Source: a virus. Taken from it: DNA of 24,154 nucleotides. Of the stretch, positions 1 through 7,210 are shown piece after piece. Location of the stretch: the IMG/VR virus record IMGVR_UViG_3300044294_000136, positions 1 through 24,154 of that record. The stretch is one strand, 5' to 3'. Within the stretch, counting starts at the first letter, position 1. Every line of letters starts with the position of its first letter. The translations under genes and the position numbers were made by a program. The notes below the pieces were generated by a model. The model saw only the letters and a program-made list of their open reading frames with translations. It ran no database searches and was not told the origin of the DNA.

Positions 1-3
1 TCA

Positions 4-1245
4 TCAGGCCGGGTCGGTGTCGGAGAGGGTGACCTTCACGATCGCGGCGGGGATGCGGGCGGCCAGGGCCACGCGCTCCTCGATGCGGGTCGTGATGAGG
101 TTGTTGGTGAAGTCGTCCACGTGGGAGTTGGTCGACTCCACCCGCACACCACCCTTGCGGTAGACCGTCGTCGAGGCCGCGAAGGCGCCGACGACCGCCG
201 TGTTTGCGGCGACGGCCGCGGTGACGATGGTGCGCAGGCCCCACAGCGGCGGCTGCTCGATCAGGCCACCGTTGCCGTACTGGCCGGCGAAGAAGCCGCC
301 GCCGAAGTACTGGCCGTTGGCGTCCGTGCTGAGCCGGAGCTGCTGGTAGTCGGCCGGATTGATGATGATCGCGTCGGCGGTGAGGCCGGTCGCGGTCTGC
401 ACCTTCGTCATCGCCCGGAAGAGGGCGTCGGCGTTGTCGGTGTTGTTGGCGGCCGTCTCGGTCTGGATGCCGGAGCGGTTGAGCAGGCCCAGGACGGTGG
501 AGCCGGTGCCGGGGCCGTTGAGGAGCTGGTTCTCCTCGGCGAGCGCCAGCAGGTAGAGGCCCCGCTGGTTGATCTCGGACTGCCAGAACGGGAAGTCCTC
601 GACCATCTCGTCGGTGAACTTCATGAACCCGGGGATCTTCTTGAGCGCGTCGGTGCGCGTCGTCGGGTCCGCGAAGTGGAGCTGCGGCTTGGCGCCGCCC
701 TCAGCGACGGTGGCGAAGGAGCCCTCGACCGCGCCCTCGACGAGGTAGGTGACCGCGTTGCCGCTGAGCGTGCCGGAGCCGAGGACGTCGGAGACGACCG
801 GGCGACGGAACGCGCGCACGATGGTGCGGTCGTAGTCGGTGCCCCACGGCGCGAGGCTGCCGGGCGTGGCGTTGGTGTCCGTGGCTGCCTTCTGGCCGCC
901 GGGCGTCCACTCGGGCAGGGCGACCGTGTGGCCGGAGACCGACTTGAGGCGCTCCAGGTCCGTCTTGCTGACGGTCTTCACGAAGTGCTCACCGAGCGAC
1001 TTCGCAGCCTCGGGCTTGTCGCCCTCGTCGCTCGAGGCGTCGGGGGCGATGCCGCCGATGCGGGCCAGGAGGGCGCTCGACTTCTCGGCGCTCTTGATCT
1101 TGCCCTCCAGCTCGTCCGCCTTGGCGAGCTGCTGGTCGACCTCCGCGATCTCGTCGGGGGTCAGGTCTCGCTGGGCCGCCTTGGCCTGCTCCGCGATGTC
1201 ACGGGCGGCCTGGAGGGCGGCCTCGCGCTGCTGCTTGAGGTTCAT
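4..1245 (-). CDS. Major capsid protein, HK97 fold
   Basis: Main shell protein of the phage head (413 aa). The N-terminal ~65 residues are charged and predicted to form coiled coil (RDLTPDEIAEVDQQLAKADE), as in the delta/scaffolding domain of HK97-type capsids, which is usually cut off by the prohead protease. The rest has the look of the HK97 capsid family: the stretch around 'FPFWQSEINQRGLYLLALAEE', the loop 'LNGPGTGST' and the 'INPADYQQLR' segment. I chose the ATG at 1245 because AGAAAGGAA lies just upstream; the open frame continues further but without family resemblance. Prohead protease and portal precede it in standard head-gene order. It ends in two consecutive stops at the window edge. 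Family assignment is from recognition of these motifs, not from a search. Confidence 0.93.
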   Translation of the reverse strand: MNLKQQREAALQAARDIAEQAKAAQRDLTPDEIAEVDQQLAKADELEGKIKSAEKSSALLARIGGIAPDASSDEGDKPEAAKSLGEHFVKTVSKTDLERLKSVSGHTVALPEWTPGGQKAATDTNATPGSLAPWGTDYDRTIVRAFRRPVVSDVLGSGTLSGNAVTYLVEGAVEGSFATVAEGGAKPQLHFADPTTRTDALKKIPGFMKFTDEMVEDFPFWQSEINQRGLYLLALAEENQLLNGPGTGSTVLGLLNRSGIQTETAANNTDNADALFRAMTKVQTATGLTADAIIINPADYQQLRLSTDANGQYFGGGFFAGQYGNGGLIEQPPLWGLRTIVTAAVAANTAVVGAFAASTTVYRKGGVRVESTNSHVDDFTNNLITTRIEERVALAARIPAAIVKVTLSDTDPA

Positions 1246-1247
1246 CC

Positions 1248-2024
1248 TCAGTTCCTTTCTCGAATGGAAATGACCGCCAGGACTGAGTCGACGGACGGTG
1301 CTCGCTTCGGCTCCTCGTCGGGCACGGACGACTTGGCCGCGGGCGGCTCCTCGTCGCTGGCGCCGGACTTGGCTTCGGCGGTTCCGCTGGCCTGCTTCTC
1401 CTGGTCGTCGCCGCTGCCCAGGGAGGACAGGACGGCGTCGATCGCGTCGCGTGCCTCGCGCAACGCGGTCTCGTTCTTGGCCGACAGCGTGCGGCCGGCC
1501 TTCATCTCGGTCTGCGTGAGCGCAGAGGCGGCCGACTTCACCGCGACCACCGAGGTGTCCTGGTTCGCGCCGATGGGCACGAAGCTGAACTCGTAGACCT
1601 TGAGCTTGCGCAGCTCGTTGGCCTTGACGCCGTCGACCTCGATCTGGCCCTCGTCCTCGACGTCGAACGCGAAGGAGAGCTGGCTGAGACGGCGGCCCTT
1701 GACGAGTCGGTAGACCTGCGGCCCCTTGGGGGAGTCGAGGTCGAACACGCCCTTGACCCACCAGCCGTGCTCGTCCTCGCCCATGTCGAGGGCGCCGGCC
1801 ACGAAGTAGTCGGGGTCGTCGAGGCGGTGGCCGTAGAGCCCGGGCAGCGTGTTGCCCGACTCCTTCCACGCCTCGATGGTGTCGAGGAACGCGCCCTTGG
1901 CGACGACGTCGCCGTAGGAGTCGGGCGTCCGGGTGAACGTCGAGGGGTAGACGAGGAACTCACCTTCGGCGAGGCCGTCGTCGGGTCCGGCCTTGAACTT
2001 GACCGGGACTTCCTTGACTCGCAT
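1248..2024 (-). CDS. HK97-type prohead maturation protease
   Basis: Serine protease (258 aa) that matures the prohead by trimming capsid N-termini. The catalytic domain fills residues 1-160. His66 in 'LYGHRLDDP' and Ser117 in 'LSQLSFAF' match the His and Ser of the U35/S78 prohead protease family, and Glu145 in 'YEFSFVPIGAN' lies in the conserved C-terminal strand. Residues 195-258 are a Lys/Glu/Ala/Ser-rich tail, typical of the disordered part of these proteins. The ATG at 2024 has GAGAGGCGGG upstream; the frame is open for 60 more codons, but that part is Arg-rich shadow sequence. It is separated from the capsid start by 2 nt and from the portal stop by 11 nt, so the three genes are probably co-transcribed and co-translated. 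Confidence 0.92.
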   Translation of the reverse strand: MRVKEVPVKFKAGPDDGLAEGEFLVYPSTFTRTPDSYGDVVAKGAFLDTIEAWKESGNTLPGLYGHRLDDPDYFVAGALDMGEDEHGWWVKGVFDLDSPKGPQVYRLVKGRRLSQLSFAFDVEDEGQIEVDGVKANELRKLKVYEFSFVPIGANQDTSVVAVKSAASALTQTEMKAGRTLSAKNETALREARDAIDAVLSSLGSGDDQEKQASGTAEAKSGASDEEPPAAKSSVPDEEPKRAPSVDSVLAVISIRERN

Positions 2025-2035
2025 GGTCCCGCCTC

Positions 2036-3988
2036 TCAGGGGATCGTGATGTCGACGGTGCACTGGCATCCCGCGACGCCATCCGCGCCGAGGACTGGGT
2101 CTCCGGGCCACTCGGCGCCGTTCGAGAAGGTCTCGTCGATGCCGACGGTCTCGCCGGACATGGCGGCGTGCTCGGAGCGCGGGTTGCGGCTGTTGACGAC
2201 CCACGTCTTGGTGGCGGTGTCGCCCTGGAGCTGCTTGGCGGCCTCAGTGAGTGCGAACCCGGCCAGCGCGGCGAGGATCGCGGTGCCGGCCGACAGGGAG
2301 CGGGACGACTCGGCTTCGTCGAACACCGCTGCTACGTCGTCGCCCGCCTCGAGTGCGGCCTCGATGCGCTCGAGGGTGGTGGAGTTGACCGCGCCTGCAC
2401 GGGATTCGGCGACCTTGCGGAGGAACGCCTCCGTGCGGTCGGGGTCGTAGTCGTCAGCCGAGAATCCCAGCGCCTCGGCCTGTCGCTCGCCCATCTCGCT
2501 GGCCGTGGTGAGCGCCAGGGCGTAAAGGTCATCGGCGAGTTCGTCATCCCATCGCTCGCCGTCCCACCAGTCGCCAGCGGCCTTTGCGCCGAGGGCGGAG
2601 AGCACGACGCGGCGCTGACGGGCGAAGAACTCCCGAAAGACATCCTCAGCCTTCTCGGGGTAGCTCTCGGGCACGAGATCCTCGGACTTGAACGAGGATG
2701 CCTTGCGCCGCGCCTTGAGGTGGCGAGGGCCAGTCGCATTGAGGTTCTGGCTGCCCGAGTCGGTGGGTGAAGCCTGTCCGCCGGTGACCACGTTGAGCGG
2801 CGTGATGGGCTCGTCGAACGCTTCGCCGAGGGAGGGCAGGTTGAAGCGGGCGCGGCCCTCGTTGCGGGTCATGAGCGGGGCGCCGACGAGGGTCTGCATG
2901 ACGGCCGCCTGCTCCTCAAAGGAGCCCTGGAGCTTCTCGGCGATGTTGAACTCGGCGTAGAACTCGGCGTTGTCCATGTCGAGCATCGGCAGGAGGAAGG
3001 TGTTGATCCGGTCCTCGATCTGCGCGATCAGCGGACCGAGAGTGTCGCCATAGAGCATCCGGCGGAACTCGCGGACGTTGGAGTAGTTCGCGTTGTCGAG
3101 GATGCCGACCATGGTCGGGTTGACGTGGAACGCTGAGGCGACCGTCGAGAAGGACAGCTTGGCGGCCTCGACGAACTGCTGTTCCTGGGCGTTGAAGTCG
3201 ACGCGAGTCAGCTTCATGCCGTCCTCGAGGATCGGCGTGCCGCCAGCCTTGGGGCCGCTGCCGGTGTACTTGGCGTACCAGTCCTCGCGGAACTGCTTCA
3301 TGGCCTCCGGGGACCACTGCGGGGCGTCCTTGGGGCGCTCGATGACCGCCGAGACGCGCCCACCCCGCTTCCACACCTGGCTGCGGTACTTCGACGCCTC
3401 GATCTGCTCCTGCAGCGTGCCCTTGAGCGCCTCAACCGTGGGGCTGCCCTTGCGCGGGCTCGACGGGTGGTAGCCCGTGAACGCCAGCACGTTCGCCGCC
3501 GGCACCTCGACCGACTCGCCGTTGGGCGAGAGGATCGCGTACCCCTTGGCGCCGAACACGTCGCGCCACACCGGAGTGACCCAGGTCGGCGGCAGGCGAC
3601 GGATCGTCCACCCGCTCGAGGACTCGGCGTCCTCGACTACGGCCCAGTAGGCGCGGTCGTAGAGCGCGAGATCGCCCACGAGCGAGTAGACGAGGTCGTA
3701 GGCCGTCTGGTCGGAGTTCGGGCGGCGCATGGTGGCCGCGAACGGGGACTCGCGGTCACGCAGGCGGTCCTCGCCGTCGCGGCGGAACGAGTGCAAGCCA
3801 AGCTGGGCGATGTTGCGCGCCAGGAACGACACAACCGTGCGGAGGTGGGGCTGGGTCGCCCACATCTGCGCAGGCGTGAGGTCGCCGAGGATGATGCCCT
3901 GGATCTCGTCGGCGCCCAGGTGCGTGACCTGCGGGGTGAAGAACGCGACGGGCTGCGGCCGACGAAGGAGGTTGTCCCAGAAGCCCAC
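2036..3988 (-). CDS. Portal protein with C-terminal MuF-like head morphogenesis domain
   Basis: Portal vertex protein (650 aa): the dodecameric ring through which DNA enters and leaves the capsid. Residues 1-400 resemble HK97/SPP1-type portals (e.g. 'NPTMVGILDNANYSNVREF' at 290-308, then a long helix-rich crown). Residues ~440-650 look like a separate MuF/SPP1 gp7 minor-head domain: Trp596, Arg604, His607, Gly612, 'NGAEWPGDP' at 623-631 and a final Cys641-x-Cys643. An Ala/Gly-rich hydrophobic segment spans ~567-585. Most phages encode MuF separately, so this is a fusion. Start GTG at 3988 is chosen for GGAGGTGCCCGC directly upstream; the open frame extends 71 codons further without similarity. 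It sits 14 nt after the large terminase. Confidence 0.9.
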   Translation of the reverse strand: MGFWDNLLRRPQPVAFFTPQVTHLGADEIQGIILGDLTPAQMWATQPHLRTVVSFLARNIAQLGLHSFRRDGEDRLRDRESPFAATMRRPNSDQTAYDLVYSLVGDLALYDRAYWAVVEDAESSSGWTIRRLPPTWVTPVWRDVFGAKGYAILSPNGESVEVPAANVLAFTGYHPSSPRKGSPTVEALKGTLQEQIEASKYRSQVWKRGGRVSAVIERPKDAPQWSPEAMKQFREDWYAKYTGSGPKAGGTPILEDGMKLTRVDFNAQEQQFVEAAKLSFSTVASAFHVNPTMVGILDNANYSNVREFRRMLYGDTLGPLIAQIEDRINTFLLPMLDMDNAEFYAEFNIAEKLQGSFEEQAAVMQTLVGAPLMTRNEGRARFNLPSLGEAFDEPITPLNVVTGGQASPTDSGSQNLNATGPRHLKARRKASSFKSEDLVPESYPEKAEDVFREFFARQRRVVLSALGAKAAGDWWDGERWDDELADDLYALALTTASEMGERQAEALGFSADDYDPDRTEAFLRKVAESRAGAVNSTTLERIEAALEAGDDVAAVFDEAESSRSLSAGTAILAALAGFALTEAAKQLQGDTATKTWVVNSRNPRSEHAAMSGETVGIDETFSNGAEWPGDPVLGADGVAGCQCTVDITIP

Positions 3989-4002
3989 GCGGGCACCTCC
4001 TG

Positions 4003-5568
4003 TCAGATGGTCAGCACGCCCCGCGCCTCGTAGGCCGAGGTGGCGGGCTCCTCGGTGGGTCGATGAAGGAGCCAGATGGCGCCAGTGGCGGCCTGGAGAG
4101 GAGCGACGTCGGTCGGCGAGCGCTTGCGGTCCCACAGGAACGCGCCGGCCTCGGTGAGCTTCGGGACCGCGGTGGCCGCGGCGAGATCCAGAGAGGGCCA
4201 CGGGTTGTGATTCAGGGCGTTCTCGCGGACAAGGTCGTAGAACTTCCCCGTGCCCTGCGCCAGGTCGGCGCCGCCCCAGTCCTCGAAGTTGATGACCTTG
4301 CCCAGCTCGGCGTCGAGGTCCTCCATGAGTGAGGAGACGGGCGCGCCGCGGGTCTGGCCGGTGATCGCGTCGATGATGCCGGCACGCTCGCGGAGCCAGT
4401 CCGCGACCCAGTCGGATCCGGCCCGTTCGGCGACGACCTCAACCTGAGCACGACCATCGGCGGTGCGGCCGGCGAACGCGATGTAGGTCTTGATCCGGTC
4501 CTGCGACATGTCGACGCAGGCCACGACGTTGCCGACGATCTGCGGAGGTTCGGCGTCCTTATCCCAACGGCCCGCGTCCCACGAACCAGGCGGAAAAGGA
4601 CCCTCGAGCGTCCCGTCCGACCACTGGCACAGGCACTCGGTGCGGAAGACCCACTCGGGGTCCGTCTTTGCGTCGCTCGCCAACACGGACTCCCGGATCC
4701 GGTAGCCGAGCGACGGGTTGGACATTGCCCAGGCGTCTCGGTCCATCACGTCGGAGCCGGGAGGGGCCGACCACTCGAAGAGACCAAGTCCCGAATCGAT
4801 GTCCGCGTCCTCGTCGACCTCGTCGGCGATGAGGTCATCGGGGGAGATGTCAGCATTGAGTCGATCAGGGTCGCCCAGCTCGTCATGAGCCTTCTGGCGG
4901 AGGTAGCGCAACACCACGCTGGTGGCATCGCCCGCGTTCGAGATCCCATAGACCTGCGCGCGCGGCTTGGCGTTCGTGGTCTTCGTGACTGCGGCCCAGG
5001 CATCCCACGACTGGTGCTCGCGAAGCTCGTCCAGGAGGACCAGCTCGCCGGACAGGCCGCGGCCGCCCCGACGAGAGGCAGCTTTGACCTTGTAGGTCTC
5101 GCGACTGCGCAACCGGAACATCTTCCGGCCGGGCTGGCGCTCCACCTTGCCGCCGCGCTCAATCTCCTCACGAAGCTCGTCGATGTCGAGCGCCATGTCG
5201 AGCGACTCGGACCAGAGAGACTCAGCAACCTCGAGATCCTGAGCCGTGCCAAGTACGAGCGAGGCGCGGTCCACAAAGAGCCGCCACAGCGTGAGCGCCT
5301 GCATCACGGTGCTCTTGCCGTTCTGGCGACCGACCAGAAGCACGACCTTGCGGAACCGGAAAACCGGATCGCCGTAGTCATCCACCTCGGTGGGGTGAAG
5401 TTCAAGAGCGTGAGTCAGAAACCACTTCTGCCAGGGCATGAGACTCAGACCAAGGGTGTCCTCGGCGAAGCTGATGCATTCGAACCCGAGAGAGGTTTCG
5501 GGGGTGAGTTCTCGAAGGGGCGGGGTCCAGATCCGCGGCTCGGTTGAACCGAGTCGCTTAGCCGGCAT
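4003..5568 (-). CDS. terL: Terminase large subunit (packaging ATPase/nuclease)
   Basis: Motor that pumps DNA into the prohead and cuts concatemers (521 aa, normal length). ATPase part: 'MPWQKWF' (44-50) adenine-binding region, Walker A-like 'GRQNGKST' (80-87), Walker B 'LVLLDE' (176-181). Nuclease part: first acidic residue Asp353 in 'VVACVDMSQDR' and last in 'SPTDVAPLQAATGA' (Asp487), as in actinophage large terminases. The ATG at 5568 overlaps the end of the preceding gene by 11 nt, indicating translational coupling with the probable small subunit. No frameshift or missing motif is seen, so the packaging motor appears intact. Confidence 0.95.
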   Translation of the reverse strand: MPAKRLGSTEPRIWTPPLRELTPETSLGFECISFAEDTLGLSLMPWQKWFLTHALELHPTEVDDYGDPVFRFRKVVLLVGRQNGKSTVMQALTLWRLFVDRASLVLGTAQDLEVAESLWSESLDMALDIDELREEIERGGKVERQPGRKMFRLRSRETYKVKAASRRGGRGLSGELVLLDELREHQSWDAWAAVTKTTNAKPRAQVYGISNAGDATSVVLRYLRQKAHDELGDPDRLNADISPDDLIADEVDEDADIDSGLGLFEWSAPPGSDVMDRDAWAMSNPSLGYRIRESVLASDAKTDPEWVFRTECLCQWSDGTLEGPFPPGSWDAGRWDKDAEPPQIVGNVVACVDMSQDRIKTYIAFAGRTADGRAQVEVVAERAGSDWVADWLRERAGIIDAITGQTRGAPVSSLMEDLDAELGKVINFEDWGGADLAQGTGKFYDLVRENALNHNPWPSLDLAAATAVPKLTEAGAFLWDRKRSPTDVAPLQAATGAIWLLHRPTEEPATSAYEARGVLTI

Positions 5569-5881
5569 CTGCGGCCTTCTTGGTGGGCGCCGGTCGGTTC
5601 CTTAGCTGCCTGACCTCGGCCAGCTTGCCGCCAGCCTCCTCCTTGCCAATCCCTCCCTCGATGCGAGCCTTCGGGGTTGCGTACATCTCGCGAAGGACGT
5701 TCATCAGGTGGGGGAGCAGGTACAGGGCCTTGGTGACCTCTTGGCCGTCACCAAGGGCGGTCGCCTCGTCCACGCGGTCGGCGATCTTGCGACCCGCCTC
5801 AACAAGCGCGTCGTCGACCTCGGGAGCAACCTGCGCGTTGCTCTTTACGCTGCGGTCGAACGCCTCTCGGAGATCGCCCAT
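5558..5881 (-). CDS. Probable terminase small subunit
   Basis: Small protein (107 aa) directly upstream of, and overlapping, the large terminase, the usual place for the DNA-recognition subunit. The central segment 'ALYLLPHLMNVLREMYATP' followed by 'KARIEGG' resembles the small-terminase-like proteins of actinobacterial phages; the N-terminal half is helical and charged, the C-terminus Lys/Arg/Ala-rich. The ATG at 5881 has a strong GAGGAGG upstream, the best ribosome site in the late region. Assignment depends on position as much as on sequence; no classical HTH is evident by eye. Confidence 0.6.
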   Translation of the reverse strand: MGDLREAFDRSVKSNAQVAPEVDDALVEAGRKIADRVDEATALGDGQEVTKALYLLPHLMNVLREMYATPKARIEGGIGKEEAGGKLAEVRQLRNRPAPTKKAADAG

Positions 5882-5983
5882 GAGACTTCCTCCTCGCGCG
5901 CGATGGGGTGGGGGTCGGCTCGCTATGAGAACCGCTGCCGGTGGAGCGGTTCGGACTCGAGATTGACAGTGATCCGAACGCCC
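5882..5983 (-). other. Short spacer before the small terminase gene
   Basis: A gap of 102 bp between the HNH gene stop and the terminase start, the largest in the late module. It holds the GAGGAGG ribosome site at its left end. I see no ORF and no convincing promoter or terminator in it. Confidence 0.4.
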
Positions 5984-6265
5984 CTACCATCTCCGGCTGG
6001 TGACACCGACCGAGCTCGTGCCTTCGTCAGCACCAGCCGACTTGCCGCAGTGGGCGTGCTCCGCTTGCAGGTTCGCGGGGTCGTCCCGGAGGTGTGGGTG
6101 GTCGATCCATGACTTGATGTGGCCGGCGATGAACGCGTCCGGGTGCTCGGGTGGCAACGTGTAGTCGATCCGTTGACCGCAACGAGCGCAAGGCTGGCGT
6201 CGCTGAGCCTTGAGGTTGTCGGCGTTGCGTCGCTCTCGCCGGGTCCTGCCGTTCCGCTCAGTCAT
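5984..6265 (-). CDS. HNH endonuclease, packaging-associated type
   Basis: Small HNH nuclease (93 aa) with Cys26-x-x-Cys29, then 'AGHIKSWIDHPHLRDDPANLQ' (His49, Asn65) and 'EHAHCGKSAG' (His70, His72, Cys73), giving the zinc-bound beta-beta-alpha-metal fold. Proteins of this kind beside the terminase (HK97 gp74 is the model) are known to stimulate terminase cutting, so a packaging role is likelier than homing. I use the ATG at 6265 because the protein reads cleanly from there; a GTG at 6379 is possible, but its extra 38 residues run through a homopolymer-rich stretch in another gene. The ribosome site is weak. The start overlaps the end of the preceding broken ORF (GATGACTGA), which suggests coupling. 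Confidence 0.82.
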   Translation of the reverse strand: MTERNGRTRRERRNADNLKAQRRQPCARCGQRIDYTLPPEHPDAFIAGHIKSWIDHPHLRDDPANLQAEHAHCGKSAGADEGTSSVGVTSRRW

Positions 6266-6450
6266 CGCGCAGGACGCTGATGACGGCTGCGCTATCGGAG
6301 ACGAACCGCAGGGTTCGGTACTCCCCCCCCCATTTCTTTTGAGTCGATACCCGGGGGGCCCTTCGGAAGCCGATAGCACTCCCGCCCCCCGATGACCGGG
6401 GGGGTGTTGTCGGCCTGGCTGCTGTGGTCACTAACGACAAGCACGTTCAT
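6258..6450 (-). pseudogene. Small ORF split by a G9 tract (frameshift), upstream of HNH
   Basis: From an ATG at 6450 with AGGAGGCCGGG just upstream, a frame opens 'MNVLVVSDHSSQADN' and runs into nine consecutive G residues (6323-6331 on the complementary strand). As written it stops at 6292 after 52 aa. With eight G the frame would continue 'EYRTLRFVSDSAAVISVL' to a TGA at 6258 that overlaps the HNH start codon, giving a 63-aa product. Good ribosome site at one end and coupled stop at the other suggest the 8-G form is the ancestral or functional one. C6, C7 and G6 runs also lie in this ORF. It could be a real frameshift, a slippery phase-variable tract or a sequencing error. I do not recognise the protein. 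Confidence 0.5.
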
Positions 6451-6560
6451 CCCGGCCTCCTGACTCGCCTGCCCGGTGCGCGCCCGTCGACAGGCGAGCC
6501 GGAGGGTTGGCCGCTGCTCGTACGCCATGCGCCCCGCGGCCGAGGTAGTCCCGAGAAAGG
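6451..6560. other. Start of late module; no promoter identified
   Basis: About 110 bp between the terminator and the first late ORF. A late promoter would be expected here, but I see no hexamer pair worth calling. An in-frame upstream ATG ('MAYEQRP') would extend the next ORF by 26 residues but has no ribosome site. Confidence 0.3.
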
Positions 6561-6594
6561 CGAAAGACCCCGGTCACTGGACCAGGGCCTTTCG
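6561..6594 (-). terminator. Intrinsic terminator between early and late modules
   Basis: Arms CGAAAGACCCCGGTC (6561-6575) and GACCAGGGCCTTTCG (6580-6594) flank a 4-nt loop. Read as - strand RNA all 15 pairs form, two of them G-U; read as + strand RNA the same two positions are A/C mismatches. The hairpin is therefore built for leftward transcription. A pyrimidine-rich tail (CCTTTCTC) follows on the - strand. It starts directly after the TGA at 6595, the original end of the preceding gene. Confidence 0.75.
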
Positions 6595-6798
6595 TCACGC
6601 AGTCTGCTGAAGCGCTGCCGACATTGGGCCAGCGGCCTTGACGCGCCTCACTGTGTAGCCCCACGGTTCGCCGTACTTGTGGCGCACCGCTTCAACATGC
6701 GCGAGGAGGCGCCGAGATGGATTGAAGTTCTCCCGGCGGCCCTGGCGTTCGGCCGCAAACTCGGCGTGCCTCGCCTGCTCCCGTTCGCGCCAGCCAGG
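6595..6798 (-). pseudogene. 3' part of T5orf172-like gene beyond an amber codon
   Basis: In the same frame as the 112-aa ORF at 6799-7137, the codons after its TAG continue for 67 residues to a TGA at 6595. They include 'QARHAEFAAERQGRRENF' and 'LLAHVEAVRHKYGEPWGY', which look like the usual C-terminal half of actinophage T5orf172/GIY-YIG-like proteins. The junction reads Val-stop-Pro-Gly where Val-Glu-Pro-Gly would be natural, so one G-to-T change (GAG to TAG) explains the break. The terminator begins right after the distal stop, supporting 6595 as the ancestral end. Confidence 0.7.
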
Positions 6799-7137
6799 CT
6801 AGACGGCCAGCAGCGCATCTCTGCCGACCCGAAGTTGGCTAATGCGCTCGGCAAGATGGATCGTGTAGCCGATCTTGATGTGATCGCCGAGGCGGACGTA
6901 ATAGACCACCGACCTTGACCGGGACCAGTCGGCCATCCGCCGCTCGCGATCTTGGGCGGCGAGGCGAGCGGGCTCTTTCCGCTCTCGCATCGCGTCGGCG
7001 CCGAAGATGGTGCGACGATGCACGTAGGTCTGGCCGATGATCGAGAAGTGGTAGTCGCAGAGTTCGATCTCGTCGACGCACTCGGTCTTGCAGCCGAGCC
7101 ACTTGCAGCGGTCGAACCGGCTGCCCTCGAACCTCAC
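6799..7137 (-). CDS. T5orf172 / GIY-YIG-like protein, N-terminal part ending at amber codon
   Basis: 112 aa as written. Residues 11-30 hold a Cys/His cluster (Cys11, Cys16, Cys20, Cys27, His30) that could bind zinc. Residues ~77-102, 'VVYYVRLGDHIKIGYTIHL' then 'AERISQLRV', match the start of the T5orf172 domain, a GIY-YIG nuclease relative common in actinophages. The domain is cut short by TAG at 6799-6801. The start is GTG at 7137 with GGGGTGA upstream. It lies alone between a 73-bp spacer and the terminator. Without suppression the product lacks the second half of the domain and is probably inactive; suppression or a sequencing error would restore a 180-aa protein. Confidence 0.75.
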   Translation of the reverse strand: MRFEGSRFDRCKWLGCKTECVDEIELCDYHFSIIGQTYVHRRTIFGADAMRERKEPARLAAQDRERRMADWSRSRSVVYYVRLGDHIKIGYTIHLAERISQLRVGRDALLAV

Positions 7138-7210
7138 TGCATCACCCCGAATCTGGGGACGCTGCCGCCGCGAAAACCCGGCATAAGCAATTTAACCACA
7201 TGGATGTCAT
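7138..7210 (-). promoter_or_regulatory. AT-rich spacer, possible promoter
   Basis: A 73-bp spacer that is clearly less GC-rich than its surroundings (TGGTTAAATTGCTTATG on the - strand). TGACAT and TTATGC lie 17 bp apart as weak -35/-10 candidates for the 6799-7137 gene. This is the only substantial gap on this side of the early gene chain. Functional call is speculative. Confidence 0.3.

Noticed and set aside
121-1596. Long + strand ORF opposite capsid and protease genes
   Set aside because: High-GC shadow frame; the - strand proteins are recognisable, have ribosome sites and fit head-gene order.
3989-4201. 71-codon N-terminal extension of the portal
   Set aside because: Overlaps the large terminase in a shadow frame; a strong GGAGG lies just before the GTG at 3988.
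6266-6379. Extended HNH protein starting at GTG 6379
   Set aside because: The extra residues come from homopolymer-rich DNA in the frame of another ORF and show no resemblance to HNH proteins.
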